From Aquicoccus sp. G2-2 (lineage in GTDB: Bacteria; Pseudomonadota; Alphaproteobacteria; Rhodobacterales; Rhodobacteraceae), in NCBI RefSeq assembly GCF_034555965.1, contig NZ_JAYDCK010000003.1:806001-870000 (forward strand): 64,000 nucleotides of DNA, written 5' to 3'. Within the stretch, counting starts at the first letter, position 1; each line of letters starts with the position of its first letter. A program made the position numbers and the translations under genes. Shown here piece after piece: positions 53,123 through 63,075 of this stretch. The notes under the pieces are model-generated. The model saw only the letters and a list, made by a program, of their open reading frames with translations. It searched no databases and was not told where the DNA came from.

Positions 53123-55214
53123 GAAAGAACTGCGTGGCCGCCCGTTTGACGATTTGACCTGGAAAACGCTCGAAGGCATCGAGGTCAAACCGCTCTATAC
53201 CGAGGCTGACACCAAAGATCTTCCTCAGATGGGTGAAATGCCCGGAATAGGCCCGTTCACCCGCGGCGTGCGAGCCACGATGTATGCCGGGCGGCCCTGG
53301 ACGATCCGGCAATATGCCGGTTTCTCTACGGCGGAAGAGTCAAACGCCTTTTATCGCAAGGCGCTGGCCGCAGGTCAGCAAGGCGTATCTGTTGCTTTCG
53401 ATCTGGCCACGCATCGTGGTTATGACAGTGATCACCCGCGTGTCATTGGCGATGTTGGAAAGGCGGGCGTGGCAATCGACAGCGTCGAAGACATGAAGAT
53501 TCTGTTCGACAGCATTCCGCTCGACAAGGTTTCCGTCTCAATGACGATGAACGGTGCGGTCATTCCGATCCTTGCTAGCTTCATTGTAACCGGTGAAGAG
53601 CAAGGCCATGACCGGGCACTGCTTTCGGGTACTATTCAGAATGACATTCTGAAGGAATTCATGGTGCGCAACACCTATGTCTACCCGCCCGAACCGTCGA
53701 TGCGGATCATCTCGGACATCATCGAATACACGTCAAACGAGATGCCTAAATTCAATTCTATCTCAATCTCCGGCTACCATATGCAAGAAGCTGGCGCGAA
53801 TCTGGTGCAGGAGTTGGCCTACACCTTGGCCGATGGCCGGGAATACGTGCGGGCAGCGATGCAAGCGGGGATGGACGTGGACAAATTCGCCGGTCGTCTC
53901 AGCTTCTTTTTTGCTATTGGCATGAACTTCTTCATGGAGGCGGCCAAGTTGCGCGCTGCGCGGCAACTCTGGCACCGGGTGATGACCGAGTTTGGCGCCA
54001 AGAATGACCGCTCCAAAATGCTGCGCACGCACTGTCAAACCTCTGGCGTGAGCTTGCAGGAACAAGACCCCTATAACAACGTGATCCGCACCGCATACGA
54101 GGCAATGAGCGCGGCACTTGGTGGCACACAGAGCCTGCACACCAACGCGCTTGATGAAGCCATCGCGCTACCGACCGAATTCTCTGCTCGAATTGCGCGC
54201 AATACGCAATTGATTTTGCAAGAAGAAACCGGAATCACCTATGTCGTCGACCCGCTCGCCGGAAGCTACTATGTCGAAAGCCTTACCAGCGAGTTGGTCG
54301 ATAAGGCCTGGGCGTTGATGCAGGAGGTCGAAGAGATGGGCGGCATGACCAAAGCGGTGGCCTCTGGGATGCCCAAGCTTAGGATCGAAGAAAGCGCCGC
54401 CACGCGACAGGCGCTGATCGACAAGGGTGACGACGTGATCGTTGGCGTAAATAAATATCGCCCCGCCAAGGATGAACCGATCGATATTCTGGATGTAGAT
54501 AACATGGCGGTGCGTGACAGTCAGATCGCGCGTTTGGAAAAAATGCGCGGCACACGTGATGAAACCGCCTGTCAGGCGGCGCTAGATGAATTGACATTGC
54601 GTGCCAAGAAGGGCGGCAACCTACTTGAAGCCGCAGTTGAGGCGGCCCGCATGCGCGCCTCGGTGGGAGAGATAAGTATGGCAATGGAAAAGGAATTCGG
54701 CCGCCATCGCGCCGAAGTAAAAACGCTTGCCGGCGTTTACGGCGCTGCCTATGAGGGCGATGAGGCCTTTGCGGCAATCCAGAAAAGTATTGACGCTTTT
54801 GCCGAAGAAGAAGGTCGCCGCCCGCGCTTGCTGGTCGTTAAAATGGGGCAGGACGGGCATGATCGTGGCGCCAAGGTGATTGCCACCGCCTTCGCGGATA
54901 TCGGCTTCGATGTCGATGTGGGACCGCTCTTTCAAACGCCGGAAGAGGCCGCGCAGGATGCCATCGACAATGATGTGCATGTCATAGGGATCTCGTCGCA
55001 GGCAGCTGGGCACAAGACATTGGCGCCGCAACTGATTGATGAACTCCGCAAGCAGGGCGCGGAGGATATCATCGTGATCTGCGGTGGGGTAATCCCGCAG
55101 CAGGATTACGAGTTTCTCAAGAAAGTGGGGGTCAAGGCCATCTTTGGTCCGGGCACTAATATACCGCGCGCCGCTGAGGACATCCTCGATCTGATCCGAA
55201 AAACACGCGCATAG
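53085..55214 (+). CDS. mutB: Methylmalonyl-CoA mutase
   Basis: A 709-residue adenosylcobalamin enzyme that converts methylmalonyl-CoA to succinyl-CoA, the step after PccAB. The N-terminal substrate barrel has [25 protein letters not shown], and the C-terminal B12 domain has the binding motif [16 protein letters not shown] with the lower-ligand His. The ATG at 53085 follows an AGAGGACA site. It is a single-chain (homodimeric) type. It carries no meaB (chaperone) neighbour in this window. Confidence 0.96.
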   Translation: MTDKKENWRALAEKELRGRPFDDLTWKTLEGIEVKPLYTEADTKDLPQMGEMPGIGPFTRGVRATMYAGRPWTIRQYAGFSTAEESNAFYRKALAAGQQGVSVAFDLATHRGYDSDHPRVIGDVGKAGVAIDSVEDMKILFDSIPLDKVSVSMTMNGAVIPILASFIVTGEEQGHDRALLSGTIQNDILKEFMVRNTYVYPPEPSMRIISDIIEYTSNEMPKFNSISISGYHMQEAGANLVQELAYTLADGREYVRAAMQAGMDVDKFAGRLSFFFAIGMNFFMEAAKLRAARQLWHRVMTEFGAKNDRSKMLRTHCQTSGVSLQEQDPYNNVIRTAYEAMSAALGGTQSLHTNALDEAIALPTEFSARIARNTQLILQEETGITYVVDPLAGSYYVESLTSELVDKAWALMQEVEEMGGMTKAVASGMPKLRIEESAATRQALIDKGDDVIVGVNKYRPAKDEPIDILDVDNMAVRDSQIARLEKMRGTRDETACQAALDELTLRAKKGGNLLEAAVEAARMRASVGEISMAMEKEFGRHRAEVKTLAGVYGAAYEGDEAFAAIQKSIDAFAEEEGRRPRLLVVKMGQDGHDRGAKVIATAFADIGFDVDVGPLFQTPEEAAQDAIDNDVHVIGISSQAAGHKTLAPQLIDELRKQGAEDIIVICGGVIPQQDYEFLKKVGVKAIFGPGTNIPRAAEDILDLIRKTRA

Positions 55215-55301
55215 ACGAAGGGCAGGGCGGCGGCAGATTGCGCTTGCATTCTGCCTGCGCACCCTTTGAGTATCCGGACAGGCTTGAATAAAGGCGGCGG
55301 A

Positions 55302-55787
55302 ATGAGAAAACGCAGCAAAATTGGCATCGGCATGGGGCTTGGTATGCTTTGGGCAGTGCTTGTTGTCGGCTGCCCACAAAGCCTCACGCAGCCTTTCGTG
55401 CCGATAAATGTGGCGCTGATCAGCGCATTCGTTCCCGGCGGGCTGTTCCTTCTTGTGATCATCGGCAGGTTGGCACAACGCCGCTTTTTTGAAGATGCCA
55501 TCATTGATGGTGATCCCTTTAGGCCGGGTTCTCCCGCCGAGATCGACCAACGTGTGCTGCAAAACACGGTAGAGCAATTGGTGCTGGCGATGGCCTTGTG
55601 GCCATTTGTCGGTCTTACGCTGGGAGCATTGGTCGTGATCTGGATGGGGGTGGGTTTCGCCATCGCTCGGATCATTTTCTGGCTCGGCTATCACCTTTCG
55701 CCGCCGTTGCGTGCCTTTGGTTTTGCGGCCTCTTTTTATCCCACCGTGCTCGGCGCGCTCTGGGCTATCGTGGTTTGGGCGAAGTGA
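55302..55787 (+). CDS. MAPEG-family membrane protein
   Basis: About 161 residues with four hydrophobic segments. The pattern FRPGSPAEIDQRVLQNTVEQLVLAM is the MAPEG core (Arg and Asn/Glu in the second helix region). Eukaryotic relatives are glutathione-dependent; bacterial roles are unknown. The ATG at 55302 is used rather than 55266. It follows mutB by about 90 bases and may be cotranscribed. Confidence 0.72.
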   Translation: MRKRSKIGIGMGLGMLWAVLVVGCPQSLTQPFVPINVALISAFVPGGLFLLVIIGRLAQRRFFEDAIIDGDPFRPGSPAEIDQRVLQNTVEQLVLAMALWPFVGLTLGALVVIWMGVGFAIARIIFWLGYHLSPPLRAFGFAASFYPTVLGALWAIVVWAK

Positions 55788-55794
55788 GAATGTG

Positions 55795-56408
55795 ATGCTG
55801 AAACTTGACCATATCGCGGTTGCTTGTGAAACGCTTGAAGATGGGCGTGCTTATGTTGAAGGGGCGCTCGGCGTATCGTTGCAACCGGGGGGAAACACAC
55901 CCGCCTTGGCACCCATAATATGCTTATGGGCTTGGAAGACGGCATTTATTTCGAGCTTATCGCGATCGATCCGGATGCTCCCGATCCGGGTATCCGACGC
56001 TGGTTTAACCTAGATGATTTCCAAGGCCGACCGAGGCTGAGCAGCTGGATTTGCCAAACTGATGATATTGCCGACGCACTGGCAGTTGCCCCAGATCAGA
56101 TGGGTCCCCCACTAGAGCTCACACGCGGTAATCTGCGCTGGCTGATGGCGGCAGGTGTGGACGGGCGCCTGCCTATTGATCAAGGTTTCCCCGCGATTAT
56201 TTCTTGGGGCGCCTCGCCACATCCCTCTACCCGCCTGATTCCCAGTGGCCTTAAACTTGTGCGCTTGACCATCACGAATCCCGCCGCGTCTGCCCTCCGA
56301 ACCGCACTTCAGCCGCTCATTTCGGATGCTCGGATTGTTCTCGAAGAAGGGCCGGTCGCGATGCGGGCAGAGTTTTCTTCGCCAAGCGGCAGCATGATAC
56401 TCGAATGA
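55795..56408 (+). CDS. Glyoxalase-like (VOC) domain protein (frame broken at a G run)
   Basis: The ATG at 55795 opens MLKLDHIAVACETLEDGRAYVEGALGV, a vicinal-oxygen-chelate start. The frame fails after SLQPGG. With one G added to the run at 55887-55892 it continues as KHTRLGTHNMLMGLEDGIYFELIAIDP to the stop at 56408, giving 204 residues. The His in LDHIAV and the Glu in YFELI are likely metal ligands. It resembles the glyoxalase_3 group. It overlaps the GNAT gene by four bases. Confidence 0.82.
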
Positions 56409-56881
56409 TCCGGGCGGCACGTGCAAGCGACGCTGACGCAATCGCCGCAATCTGGAACACGGTGATTTCCGAAACTACGATCACCTTCACCACAACTCGA
56501 AAAACGACCAACGGACTTGCTGCCGACATCATGACGCGCGGTTCAGGATTCTTGGTGGCAGAAGAATCATCGGAAATCCTTGGTTTTGCTACCTACTTTC
56601 CGTTTCGAAATGGTCCGGGCTACGCCCATACTGTTGAACACTCGATCATGCTTGCGCCTTCGGCCAAAGGCAAAGGCCTTGGGCGCGCCTTGATGGATGT
56701 GCTGTGCGAGAATGCTCGTGCTGCCGGCAAGCACAGTTTGATTGCCGGTGTGAGCGGAGAAAATGCGGCGGCTATTGCCTTTCATGCGGCGCTTGGCTTT
56801 CGCGTGATCGCCCGTTTGCCGGAAGTGGGGCGCAAGTTTGGGCGCTGGCATGATCTTGTATTAATGCAGAAAATGTTGTGA
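56405..56881 (+). CDS. GNAT N-acetyltransferase (phosphinothricin/methionine-sulfone type)
   Basis: A 158-residue GNAT-fold enzyme. It opens MIRAARASDADAIAAIWNTVI, with the acetyl-CoA loop SAKGKGLGRALMD (Q/RxxGxG/A-like) and the C-terminal GFRVIARLPEVGRKFGRWHDLVLMQ typical of the Pat/MnaT group. Substrates are probably amines or amino acid analogues. It overlaps the VOC gene. Confidence 0.85.
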   Translation: MIRAARASDADAIAAIWNTVISETTITFTTTRKTTNGLAADIMTRGSGFLVAEESSEILGFATYFPFRNGPGYAHTVEHSIMLAPSAKGKGLGRALMDVLCENARAAGKHSLIAGVSGENAAAIAFHAALGFRVIARLPEVGRKFGRWHDLVLMQKML

Positions 56882-56932
56882 GCGCGTGATCGTGCGCTGA
56901 CTTGGGCGCGCCTAGTTGCTACAAGGGACGCC

Positions 56933-57622
56933 ATGTCAATCTGGTCACGCATATCACAAGCCCTCTCGGCGCTCACCACAGGCGAACCGCTTTCTGCGGT
57001 ATTTGATCTATTGCGCGCCCCTCCTGAACGATCCGTTGCTTTCACGATCGCAGTTGTTGCCCTAGGTGCAAAGATGGCCAAAGCCGACGGGCGCGTAACA
57101 CGGGATGAGGTAACGGCCTTTCGCGAAGTCTTCCAAATTGCCCGCGAGGACGAATCCGGTGCGGCACGTGTATTCGATCTGGCACGTAAGGATGTTGCCG
57201 GATTCGAAGAATACGCTCTGAAAATCAGAGGGATGTTCGGTGAAGGTTCCGAAATGCTCTGCGATCTGATGGAAGGGCTGTTTCATATCGCCTTGGCTGA
57301 TGGGGTTTATCACCCTGAAGAAGACGCGTTCCTTGCTCGCGTAGCCGAGATATTCGGTTTGCCAGAGGCGCGGTTTCGCTCCTTGCGCGCTCGTCTTGTA
57401 CCTGATGCCGAACCGGACCCATATGCGATTCTCGGTGTTTCAATTGATACGCCACTCGCTGAGATTCGTGCCGCGTGGCTCAAACTGGTGCGCGCAAACC
57501 ATCCGGATCAGTTGGTCTCGCGCGGATTGCCGCAAGAGGCATATATTCTTGCCGAAAACCGCATGGCTTCAATCAATGCCGCCTGGGAAGAGATTGAATC
57601 AGCGCGTGCCGGGAAGAGATGA
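56933..57622 (+). CDS. TerB-like and J-domain protein (DjlA-like)
   Basis: A 229-residue soluble protein. Residues 35-140 form a TerB-like helical domain with acidic metal-binding repeats (MAKADGRVTRDEV, HIALADGVYHPEED). Residues 160-229 form a J domain (DPYAILGVSIDTPLAEIRAAWLKLVRANHPD in parts: DPYAILGVS and VRANHPDQL) with the HPD motif. Such proteins recruit DnaK. It ends one base before the next gene's start. Confidence 0.85.
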   Translation: MSIWSRISQALSALTTGEPLSAVFDLLRAPPERSVAFTIAVVALGAKMAKADGRVTRDEVTAFREVFQIAREDESGAARVFDLARKDVAGFEEYALKIRGMFGEGSEMLCDLMEGLFHIALADGVYHPEEDAFLARVAEIFGLPEARFRSLRARLVPDAEPDPYAILGVSIDTPLAEIRAAWLKLVRANHPDQLVSRGLPQEAYILAENRMASINAAWEEIESARAGKR

Positions 57623-57623
57623 C

Positions 57624-58649
57624 ATGCGCATCGCGACCTACAACGTCGAATGGTTCAATAGTCTTTTTGACGACAGGGGCAGCCTTTTGATGGATGACCG
57701 CCGGTCAGGTCGGTATGGCATCACTCGCGCGCAGCAGGCAGAAGCATTAGGCGTTGTGTTTACCGCGCTCAACGCCGACGCAATCATGGTGATCGAAGCG
57801 CCCGATCAAAGCTCACGCCGGGCCACTGTTCCGGCGTTGGAGAGTTTTGCCAAGGCATTTGATCTGCGTGCGCATAAGGTACTGATGGGGTTTGAAAACA
57901 ATACCCAGCAGGAAATTGCGCTTCTCTATGACCCGGCCGCGCTTACCGTGCGCCACGATCCTTGGGGCAATGAGACCGGCAAGAAAGGGTCCCCCACTGC
58001 TCCGCGCTTCGACAGCGTTTTTCGGATTGATCTTGATATCGACGCAACGGAAGATCTTGTTCGTTTCTCAAAACCGCCCCTAGAAATCGCCGCGAAAACT
58101 GCGCTGGGTTTTGAGTTTCGCATGACGGGCGTCCACCTCAAATCCAAGGCACCGCATGGCGCGCGCACCAAGGAAGAGGCGATGCGTTTCTCTATTCAGA
58201 ACCGTCGTAAGCAGTTGGCACAGGCGATTTGGCTGCGGCAGCGGATCGAAGAAAACCTTGCTCTTAATGTGCCGCTGATGGTTATGGGGGATTTGAATGA
58301 TGGGCCGGGGCTGGATGAATACGAAGGTCTTTTCGGGCGTTCAACCATTGAGATCGTACTGGGCGAGGGCAGGGACGTGCAATTGCACGATCCACATGCC
58401 CGTCAGGCGCTGGCGACGCGCCTCGGGGCCAAGCCGACATCGGCGCGCTTTTATATTGCTCCGCAGAAGCGATATTTACAGGCACTTCTCGATTATATCA
58501 TGATATCGCCTGACCTCTCCGGCCTCGCACCCGAATGGCGAATCTGGCATCCGTTCGATGATCCAGGGTGCTGGAAGGTGCCCGAGTTGCGCGATGCGCT
58601 GATTTTCGCTTCCGATCATTTCCCGGTGACGCTGGACATTGCGATCTGA
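57624..58649 (+). CDS. Endonuclease/exonuclease/phosphatase family protein
   Basis: A 341-residue EEP-fold metal-dependent phosphodiesterase. The ATG at 57624 opens MRIATYNVEWFNSLFDDRG. The metal and catalytic segments are VIEAPDQ, MGDLNDGPG and ASDHFPVTLDI. Substrate, DNA or a phosphoester, cannot be read from sequence. It lies directly after the TerB/J gene. Confidence 0.85.
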   Translation: MRIATYNVEWFNSLFDDRGSLLMDDRRSGRYGITRAQQAEALGVVFTALNADAIMVIEAPDQSSRRATVPALESFAKAFDLRAHKVLMGFENNTQQEIALLYDPAALTVRHDPWGNETGKKGSPTAPRFDSVFRIDLDIDATEDLVRFSKPPLEIAAKTALGFEFRMTGVHLKSKAPHGARTKEEAMRFSIQNRRKQLAQAIWLRQRIEENLALNVPLMVMGDLNDGPGLDEYEGLFGRSTIEIVLGEGRDVQLHDPHARQALATRLGAKPTSARFYIAPQKRYLQALLDYIMISPDLSGLAPEWRIWHPFDDPGCWKVPELRDALIFASDHFPVTLDIAI

Positions 58650-58685
58650 CTTATCAACTTGGTCAAAATGGCGTATATTGCCCCG

Positions 58686-59117
58686 ATGACAAAACTCTGC
58701 CGATTTGCCCTTCTCGTTATGATGGTTGCGCCATTTGCGTTGCTGCCTGTTGCGCCATTTGTGTCTGTCCTGTCCGCCGAAACGCCGCCGCAGCAGGCTC
58801 AACCGAGCGGAGAGAATACCACCGGCGAAGGCCTTTCGCTGATGCAGGAAGGCGCCAAGCTTTTCATGCGCGGTATTCTCAATGAGATGGAACCGGCGAT
58901 GGAGGATCTGCGCAGCTTTTCCGGGCGGATCGAGCCGGGCCTGCGCAGTTTCGTGCAGGAGATGGGCCCGGCTCTGGGCGAAATACTGGGCAAGATTGAC
59001 GACTTCTCCGCCTATCACCCGCCCGAAATGCTGCCCAATGGCGACATCATCATCCGCCGGAAGTCGCCGATTGAGCAAAAGCAGGGCAACCCCGACGGCA
59101 ACGAGATCGAGCTGTAG
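58686..59117 (+). CDS. Secreted hypothetical protein
   Basis: A 143-residue protein starting at the ATG at 58686 (MTKLCRFALLVMM); the frame is open upstream to 58659. The signal peptide core is FALLVMMVAPFALLPVAPF. The mature region has a helical segment (LSLMQEGAKLFMRGILNEMEPAMEDL) and a Pro/Gln-rich end. No family recognised. It follows the EEP gene and converges with mttB. Confidence 0.6.
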   Translation: MTKLCRFALLVMMVAPFALLPVAPFVSVLSAETPPQQAQPSGENTTGEGLSLMQEGAKLFMRGILNEMEPAMEDLRSFSGRIEPGLRSFVQEMGPALGEILGKIDDFSAYHPPEMLPNGDIIIRRKSPIEQKQGNPDGNEIEL

Positions 59118-59123
59118 CGCCGC

Positions 59124-60661
59124 TCAGGGGATCAGATGAATCGCAAAGCGCTCGCGGAGCGCCTTGTCCATCACCGGGTCAAACCGCGCAGCTGACCGCT
59201 CCGCCAAGATCGCCTCTTTTCGCGCCGTGGCGGCTTCGATCAGGCCGGGCTTGCCGTTTTCGGCCCATTCTTTAGGTGACGTTCGATCCCCCAACAATGG
59301 GTAAACATGATCCGCCTCCATCCGGCTCAAGGTTTGGTCAGTGCCAAGGTAATGCCCCGGCCCGCCAAGACAGACCGCGCGCATCTGATCAAGCGCGAGC
59401 GTTTCGTCGTCAACCTCAATCCCGCGCACACAGCGCAGCGCCTGCCCGATGATGTCATCACCAAGGATCAGCGATTCATGGCAGAACCCAAGCAGGGAGG
59501 CATGCATGCCCGCGGCTTCGTATACCATGTTCAGTCCCGAAAGCCCGGCCATCACGTTTGAGCACATCTGCTCCCATCCCGCCTGCATGTCGGGAAGCTT
59601 GGAATCGGCAATCCCCGCCGCCGCACCACCGGGAAGGCCGTAATACTGGTGCATTTGCGCGCAGCCCGCCGTCAGCAGTGCCTGTTCGCCCGAACCGCCC
59701 GTCATGGCCCCGGTGCGCAAATCAAGCCCAAATGGCCAAGTGCCGAAGATCGCCGGATGCCCCGGTGAGATCGCGTTGACGTAAACCACCCCGGCAAGAC
59801 ATTCTGCCACCGCCTGCGTGATTGCGCCGGCGACGGTGGAAGGGGCGGTCGCCCCCGCCATGCCCGCCGACAACAGCAGGACCGGCATGCCGCCCGCGAT
59901 GACCCGCTCCATAACCCGGCAGGCGTCGGTGGCGAATTTCATTGGCGGGACCACAAAACAATTCGAGTTGGAAACAAACGGGCGCGCCCGCCACGCGGCC
60001 TCACTGCCTGCGATCATGTGCAGCATCTCGAATGCATCAGCGACATAATCGGGGTCGGTGAATGACACGCCGACATGTTTGGTGGTGCCGCTCGTGCAGG
60101 CGTAAATGGTGTTAAGGTCCATCTCCCGATTGTCCGTTATATCACGCGCGACCATCGGGCGTTGCAGGAAATGGATGTTGCTCAGCCGGTCGGCGATCCG
60201 GGCGGCGTCGTGCAGATCTTGCACTGTGCTTTCGCGGTAGTTGCGCCCATCGACGTCGATCATGTGCACCGCCGCGCCAGCCGTTCCGTAATGAACGCGT
60301 GTGCCTTCCAGCGAAAGGTCATGAATCGGATCACGCCCGCAGAGCGTCAGCGATTTTTGCGCTTTGGCAAGCATGTCTTCGACCAATGCGCGCGGAAACC
60401 TGAGACGCCCGTCATCGCCCAGAATGGCACCGGCACCCGTCATGATCTCGACGCCACTTGGTGGCGCATCAGCCAGACCGATCTCTTCCAGCGCGGTCAG
60501 CGCGGCCTCGTGAATGCGCGCCATGCCGACATCACTAAGGGGGCGGTATTGGCCGCCGGACATGCCAGGGCGGATCGGGCGGGTCGCTTCACTAAGCGGA
60601 GCAGAACGCAGGGCGTGCCGCGCGCGGCGACCTCCGGAGCGGCGGGGGAGATTGAGTTCAT
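59124..60661 (-). CDS. MttB-family methyltransferase, non-pyrrolysine (frame broken at a G run)
   Basis: Trimethylamine methyltransferase MttB superfamily. As written the frame starts at 60563 (MSGGQYRPLSD). The conserved N-terminus (RRSGGRRARHALRS, then SEATRPIRPG) lies in the same frame further upstream. An ATG at 60661 (MNSIS) reaches it if one G is added to the run at 60644-60648, giving 512 residues. There is no in-frame amber codon, so it is not a pyrrolysine enzyme. Non-Pyl members include glycine betaine methyltransferases, fitting the choline genes in the window. Confidence 0.83.
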
Positions 60662-60910
60662 TTTCTTGGACCTTTGGGATGTTGCAGGACAGGCGAATTA
60701 TCCGCCCAACGGACGCCCCCGGGCCGCACGGCCGCGCTCCGCACCGATGGTGCGGATTATCAAGGCAATCTTGCTGTCGATATCCTGCATCGCGAGCCCT
60801 CTCCTTGGCTCAGGATGCCGCGCCGGGTGCGGGCGTCTGCTCTGATTGCGACAGTGTGTCGCTTTCAGGCGATCAATTGTCCAATATGGCACGCGCTTGG
60901 TTGGAGTCGC

Positions 60911-61264
60911 TCAAGGCTCCACACGCGGAGGCAACCCGGCCTGCACCTTCTTGGGCAGGCCCGCGCGAATCGTGTCATACGCCACGCCAAGCCGGTGGCG
61001 CACCTCTTCTTCTGCTATGCCGTCAAACGGCATGAGAATCCACGAACGGTGAAAATAGGGCGCCTTTTCCCCGACGCCCGCATCGCGCAACATCTGCGCT
61101 GTCTCCACATCCGGACATTTGAGCGAAACCCCCGGCAGAACCGCACCGATACAGGCAAACATCTTGCCGCCCACCTTCCATGCATCATGCCCGCCGCCCC
61201 ACGGGTCGGACACCTCGGCCCCGGGAAATCCGGCGGCAATCCGGTTGACCATTTCACGGCTCAT
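60911..61264 (-). CDS. MmcQ/YjbR family DNA-binding-like protein
   Basis: A 117-residue protein starting at the ATG at 61264 (MSREMVNRIAAGFPGAEV). The family pattern is present: DAWKVGGKMFACIG, SLKCP and a RSWILMPF stretch. YjbR-like domains bind DNA or act in unknown roles. The 249 bases between it and mttB look empty. It is divergent from cysS. Confidence 0.8.
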   Translation of the reverse strand: MSREMVNRIAAGFPGAEVSDPWGGGHDAWKVGGKMFACIGAVLPGVSLKCPDVETAQMLRDAGVGEKAPYFHRSWILMPFDGIAEEEVRHRLGVAYDTIRAGLPKKVQAGLPPRVEP

Positions 61265-61444
61265 CGCATCCTCCCTTGGCAAGGCGCAGTTTATCACATA
61301 TCGTCGCGCCCATGAACGGATCGTGCATCATTATTGGCTGCTGCATTATTACTTGCTGACATCGTCAGGCGGGCCGCTCTTTCTGTTTCCATTCAAAGCC
61401 GAAGTTGCTAAGCCCGCCGCGGATGGCCCGCGTGCGAGGAACTT

Positions 61445-62842
61445 ATGACGGATATCTTTCTCCATAACACCAAGACCCGCAAGAAAGAGCGGTTTGAACC
61501 GCTCGATGTGCAAAACGTGCGGATGTATGTCTGCGGCCCCACGGTTTACGACCGCGCGCATCTGGGCAATGCGCGCCCGGTGGTGGTGTTTGACACGCTG
61601 TTTCGGCTTTTGCGCCATGTCTATGGCGACAAACATGTGACCTACGCGCGCAATTTCACCGATGTGGACGACAAGATAAACGCCCGCGCCGCCGATAGCG
61701 GGCGCTCGATTGCCGAGATCACGGCCGAGACGACTCAATGGTTTCTCGATGACATGGCCGCCCTTGGCGCGCTGGAGCCGACCCACATGCCGCGCGCCAC
61801 GCGCTATATCCCGCAGATGGTGGCGATGATCGAAGCTCTGATCGCCAAGGGCCATGCCTATGAGGCCGAAGGCCATGTGCTTTTTGCCGTCGATAGCTGG
61901 CGTGAACATTACGGCGCGCTCTCCGGGCGTTCGGTCGATGACATGATCGCCGGCGCGCGGGTCGAGGTCGCCCCCTACAAGCGCAACCCGATGGATTTCG
62001 TGCTCTGGAAGCCTTCCAACGGCGCTCAGCCGGGCTGGGATAGCCCGTGGGGTTATGGCCGTCCGGGCTGGCATATCGAATGCTCGGCGATGAGCTATGA
62101 ACTCTTGGGCGAAACTTTTGATATTCACGGCGGCGGCAACGACCTGATGTTCCCGCATCACGAGAACGAGATTGCACAAAGCCGCTGCGCCCATCCCGAC
62201 GGCGAATTCGCCCGCTATTGGCTGCACAACGAGATGTTGCAGGTCGAAGGCAAGAAGATGTCGAAATCCCTGGGCAATTTCTTCACCGTGCGCGATCTGC
62301 TCGACCAAGGCGTGCCGGGCGAGGTGATCCGCTTTGTCATGCTGTCAACGCATTACCGCAAGCCAATGGATTGGACGGAGAAGAAGGCGAGAGAAGCACA
62401 GCGCACCCTACAAACATGGTTCCGGATTACAGATGGTGTTGAAGTTGCGAGCGAAGTACCTCTGGGAATCGTTCGCTCGCTAGCGAATGACTTGAACTCA
62501 CCCGGTGCGATTGCCGAAATGCACGCAATGGCATCAAGGGATGAAGCCTCTGATCTAAAAGCAGCTATGCGGCTCTTGGGATTGCCATCATCTGATGAAC
62601 TTGATTGGTTTCGTGGGCCAACTCATTCGAGCGTCGTTTCCGACATGCCAGAGTACTTGATGCTTCTCGATCCATTTCTGCGCAAATGGCAGGAACTGAG
62701 AAATGAGAAGGAATATGCGGCGGCAGATGCGTTAAAGCTTCGCCTTGAAGAATGCGGTCTCAAACTGTCGGTCAGCGCAGCAGGCCCAGAAGCCGAACCA
62801 ACAGATGACTTCGACCCCGCCAAACTGGAAGCCCTCAAATGA
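61445..62842 (+). CDS. cysS: Cysteinyl-tRNA synthetase
   Basis: A 465-residue class I synthetase. The HIGH-type motif is HLGN in [14 protein letters not shown], the zinc ligands are Cys29, ECSAM, HHENE, and the KMSKS loop is in [11 protein letters not shown]. The catalytic part to about 62380 has the local high G+C. The C-terminal DALR/anticodon region from there is markedly less G+C-rich (47-53% in the three 60-base rows I counted, against 58-65% upstream) with different codon choice. This suggests a recombinational replacement of the 3' half. Confidence 0.95.
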   Translation: MTDIFLHNTKTRKKERFEPLDVQNVRMYVCGPTVYDRAHLGNARPVVVFDTLFRLLRHVYGDKHVTYARNFTDVDDKINARAADSGRSIAEITAETTQWFLDDMAALGALEPTHMPRATRYIPQMVAMIEALIAKGHAYEAEGHVLFAVDSWREHYGALSGRSVDDMIAGARVEVAPYKRNPMDFVLWKPSNGAQPGWDSPWGYGRPGWHIECSAMSYELLGETFDIHGGGNDLMFPHHENEIAQSRCAHPDGEFARYWLHNEMLQVEGKKMSKSLGNFFTVRDLLDQGVPGEVIRFVMLSTHYRKPMDWTEKKAREAQRTLQTWFRITDGVEVASEVPLGIVRSLANDLNSPGAIAEMHAMASRDEASDLKAAMRLLGLPSSDELDWFRGPTHSSVVSDMPEYLMLLDPFLRKWQELRNEKEYAAADALKLRLEECGLKLSVSAAGPEAEPTDDFDPAKLEALK

Positions 62843-62874
62843 CGGTCTTCACACCAATGACGGTCTTCACACCA
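62839..62874 (+). repeat. 18-bp tandem repeat at the cysS stop
   Basis: ATGACGGTCTTCACACCA occurs twice in tandem (62839-62856, 62857-62874). The first copy contains the cysS stop. Translated from its ATG it gives MTVFTP twice. It may arise by slippage. Confidence 0.85.
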
Positions 62875-63075
62875 GAGGGCAGCCCCCGGCCGCGGGTGGG
62901 GGTGAAGCCCCCGCCCATGGGGGCGGTCGGGGGCTGCCCGGCGCTGCCGGGCGCGACGGATGACAAAGGGGGCACTCCAATGACCGCGCGCTTCATGACG
63001 ACGACCGCTCCCTGCGGACAGCCCACCAGCGGGCGGTCGGCGGGCCGGATGGCAAAGGTGAAACCCAATGACTGA
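62839..63075 (+). CDS. Bridging small ORF carrying repeat R2 between cysS and cimA
   Basis: A 78-codon frame starts in an ATGA overlap with cysS and ends eight bases inside cimA. Repeat R2 is translated in the same frame as in the betC-betA bridge (CPALP). A shorter start at 62980, after an AAAGGGGGC ribosome site, would give 31 residues ([20 protein letters not shown]...). No family recognised. G runs in the repeat make the frame vulnerable to sequence error. Confidence 0.3.
   Translation: MTVFTPMTVFTPEGSPRPRVGVKPPPMGAVGGCPALPGATDDKGGTPMTARFMTTTAPCGQPTSGRSAGRMAKVKPND
62878..62952 (+). repeat. Structured GC repeat R2, copy 2
   Basis: Outer arms GGCAGCCCCCGGCCGC (62878-62893) and GCGGTCGGGGGCTGCC (62923-62938) pair over 16 positions with one G-T, enclosing a CCCGCCC/GGGGCGG hairpin; then GCCCGGC-GCT-GCCGGGC (62936-62952). 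The arm sequence differs from copy 1, but complementarity is kept, as expected for a conserved structure. Confidence 0.7.

Noticed and set aside
61349-62308. Long ORF antisense to cysS
   Set aside because: Shadow frame; no family features and cysS is unambiguous.
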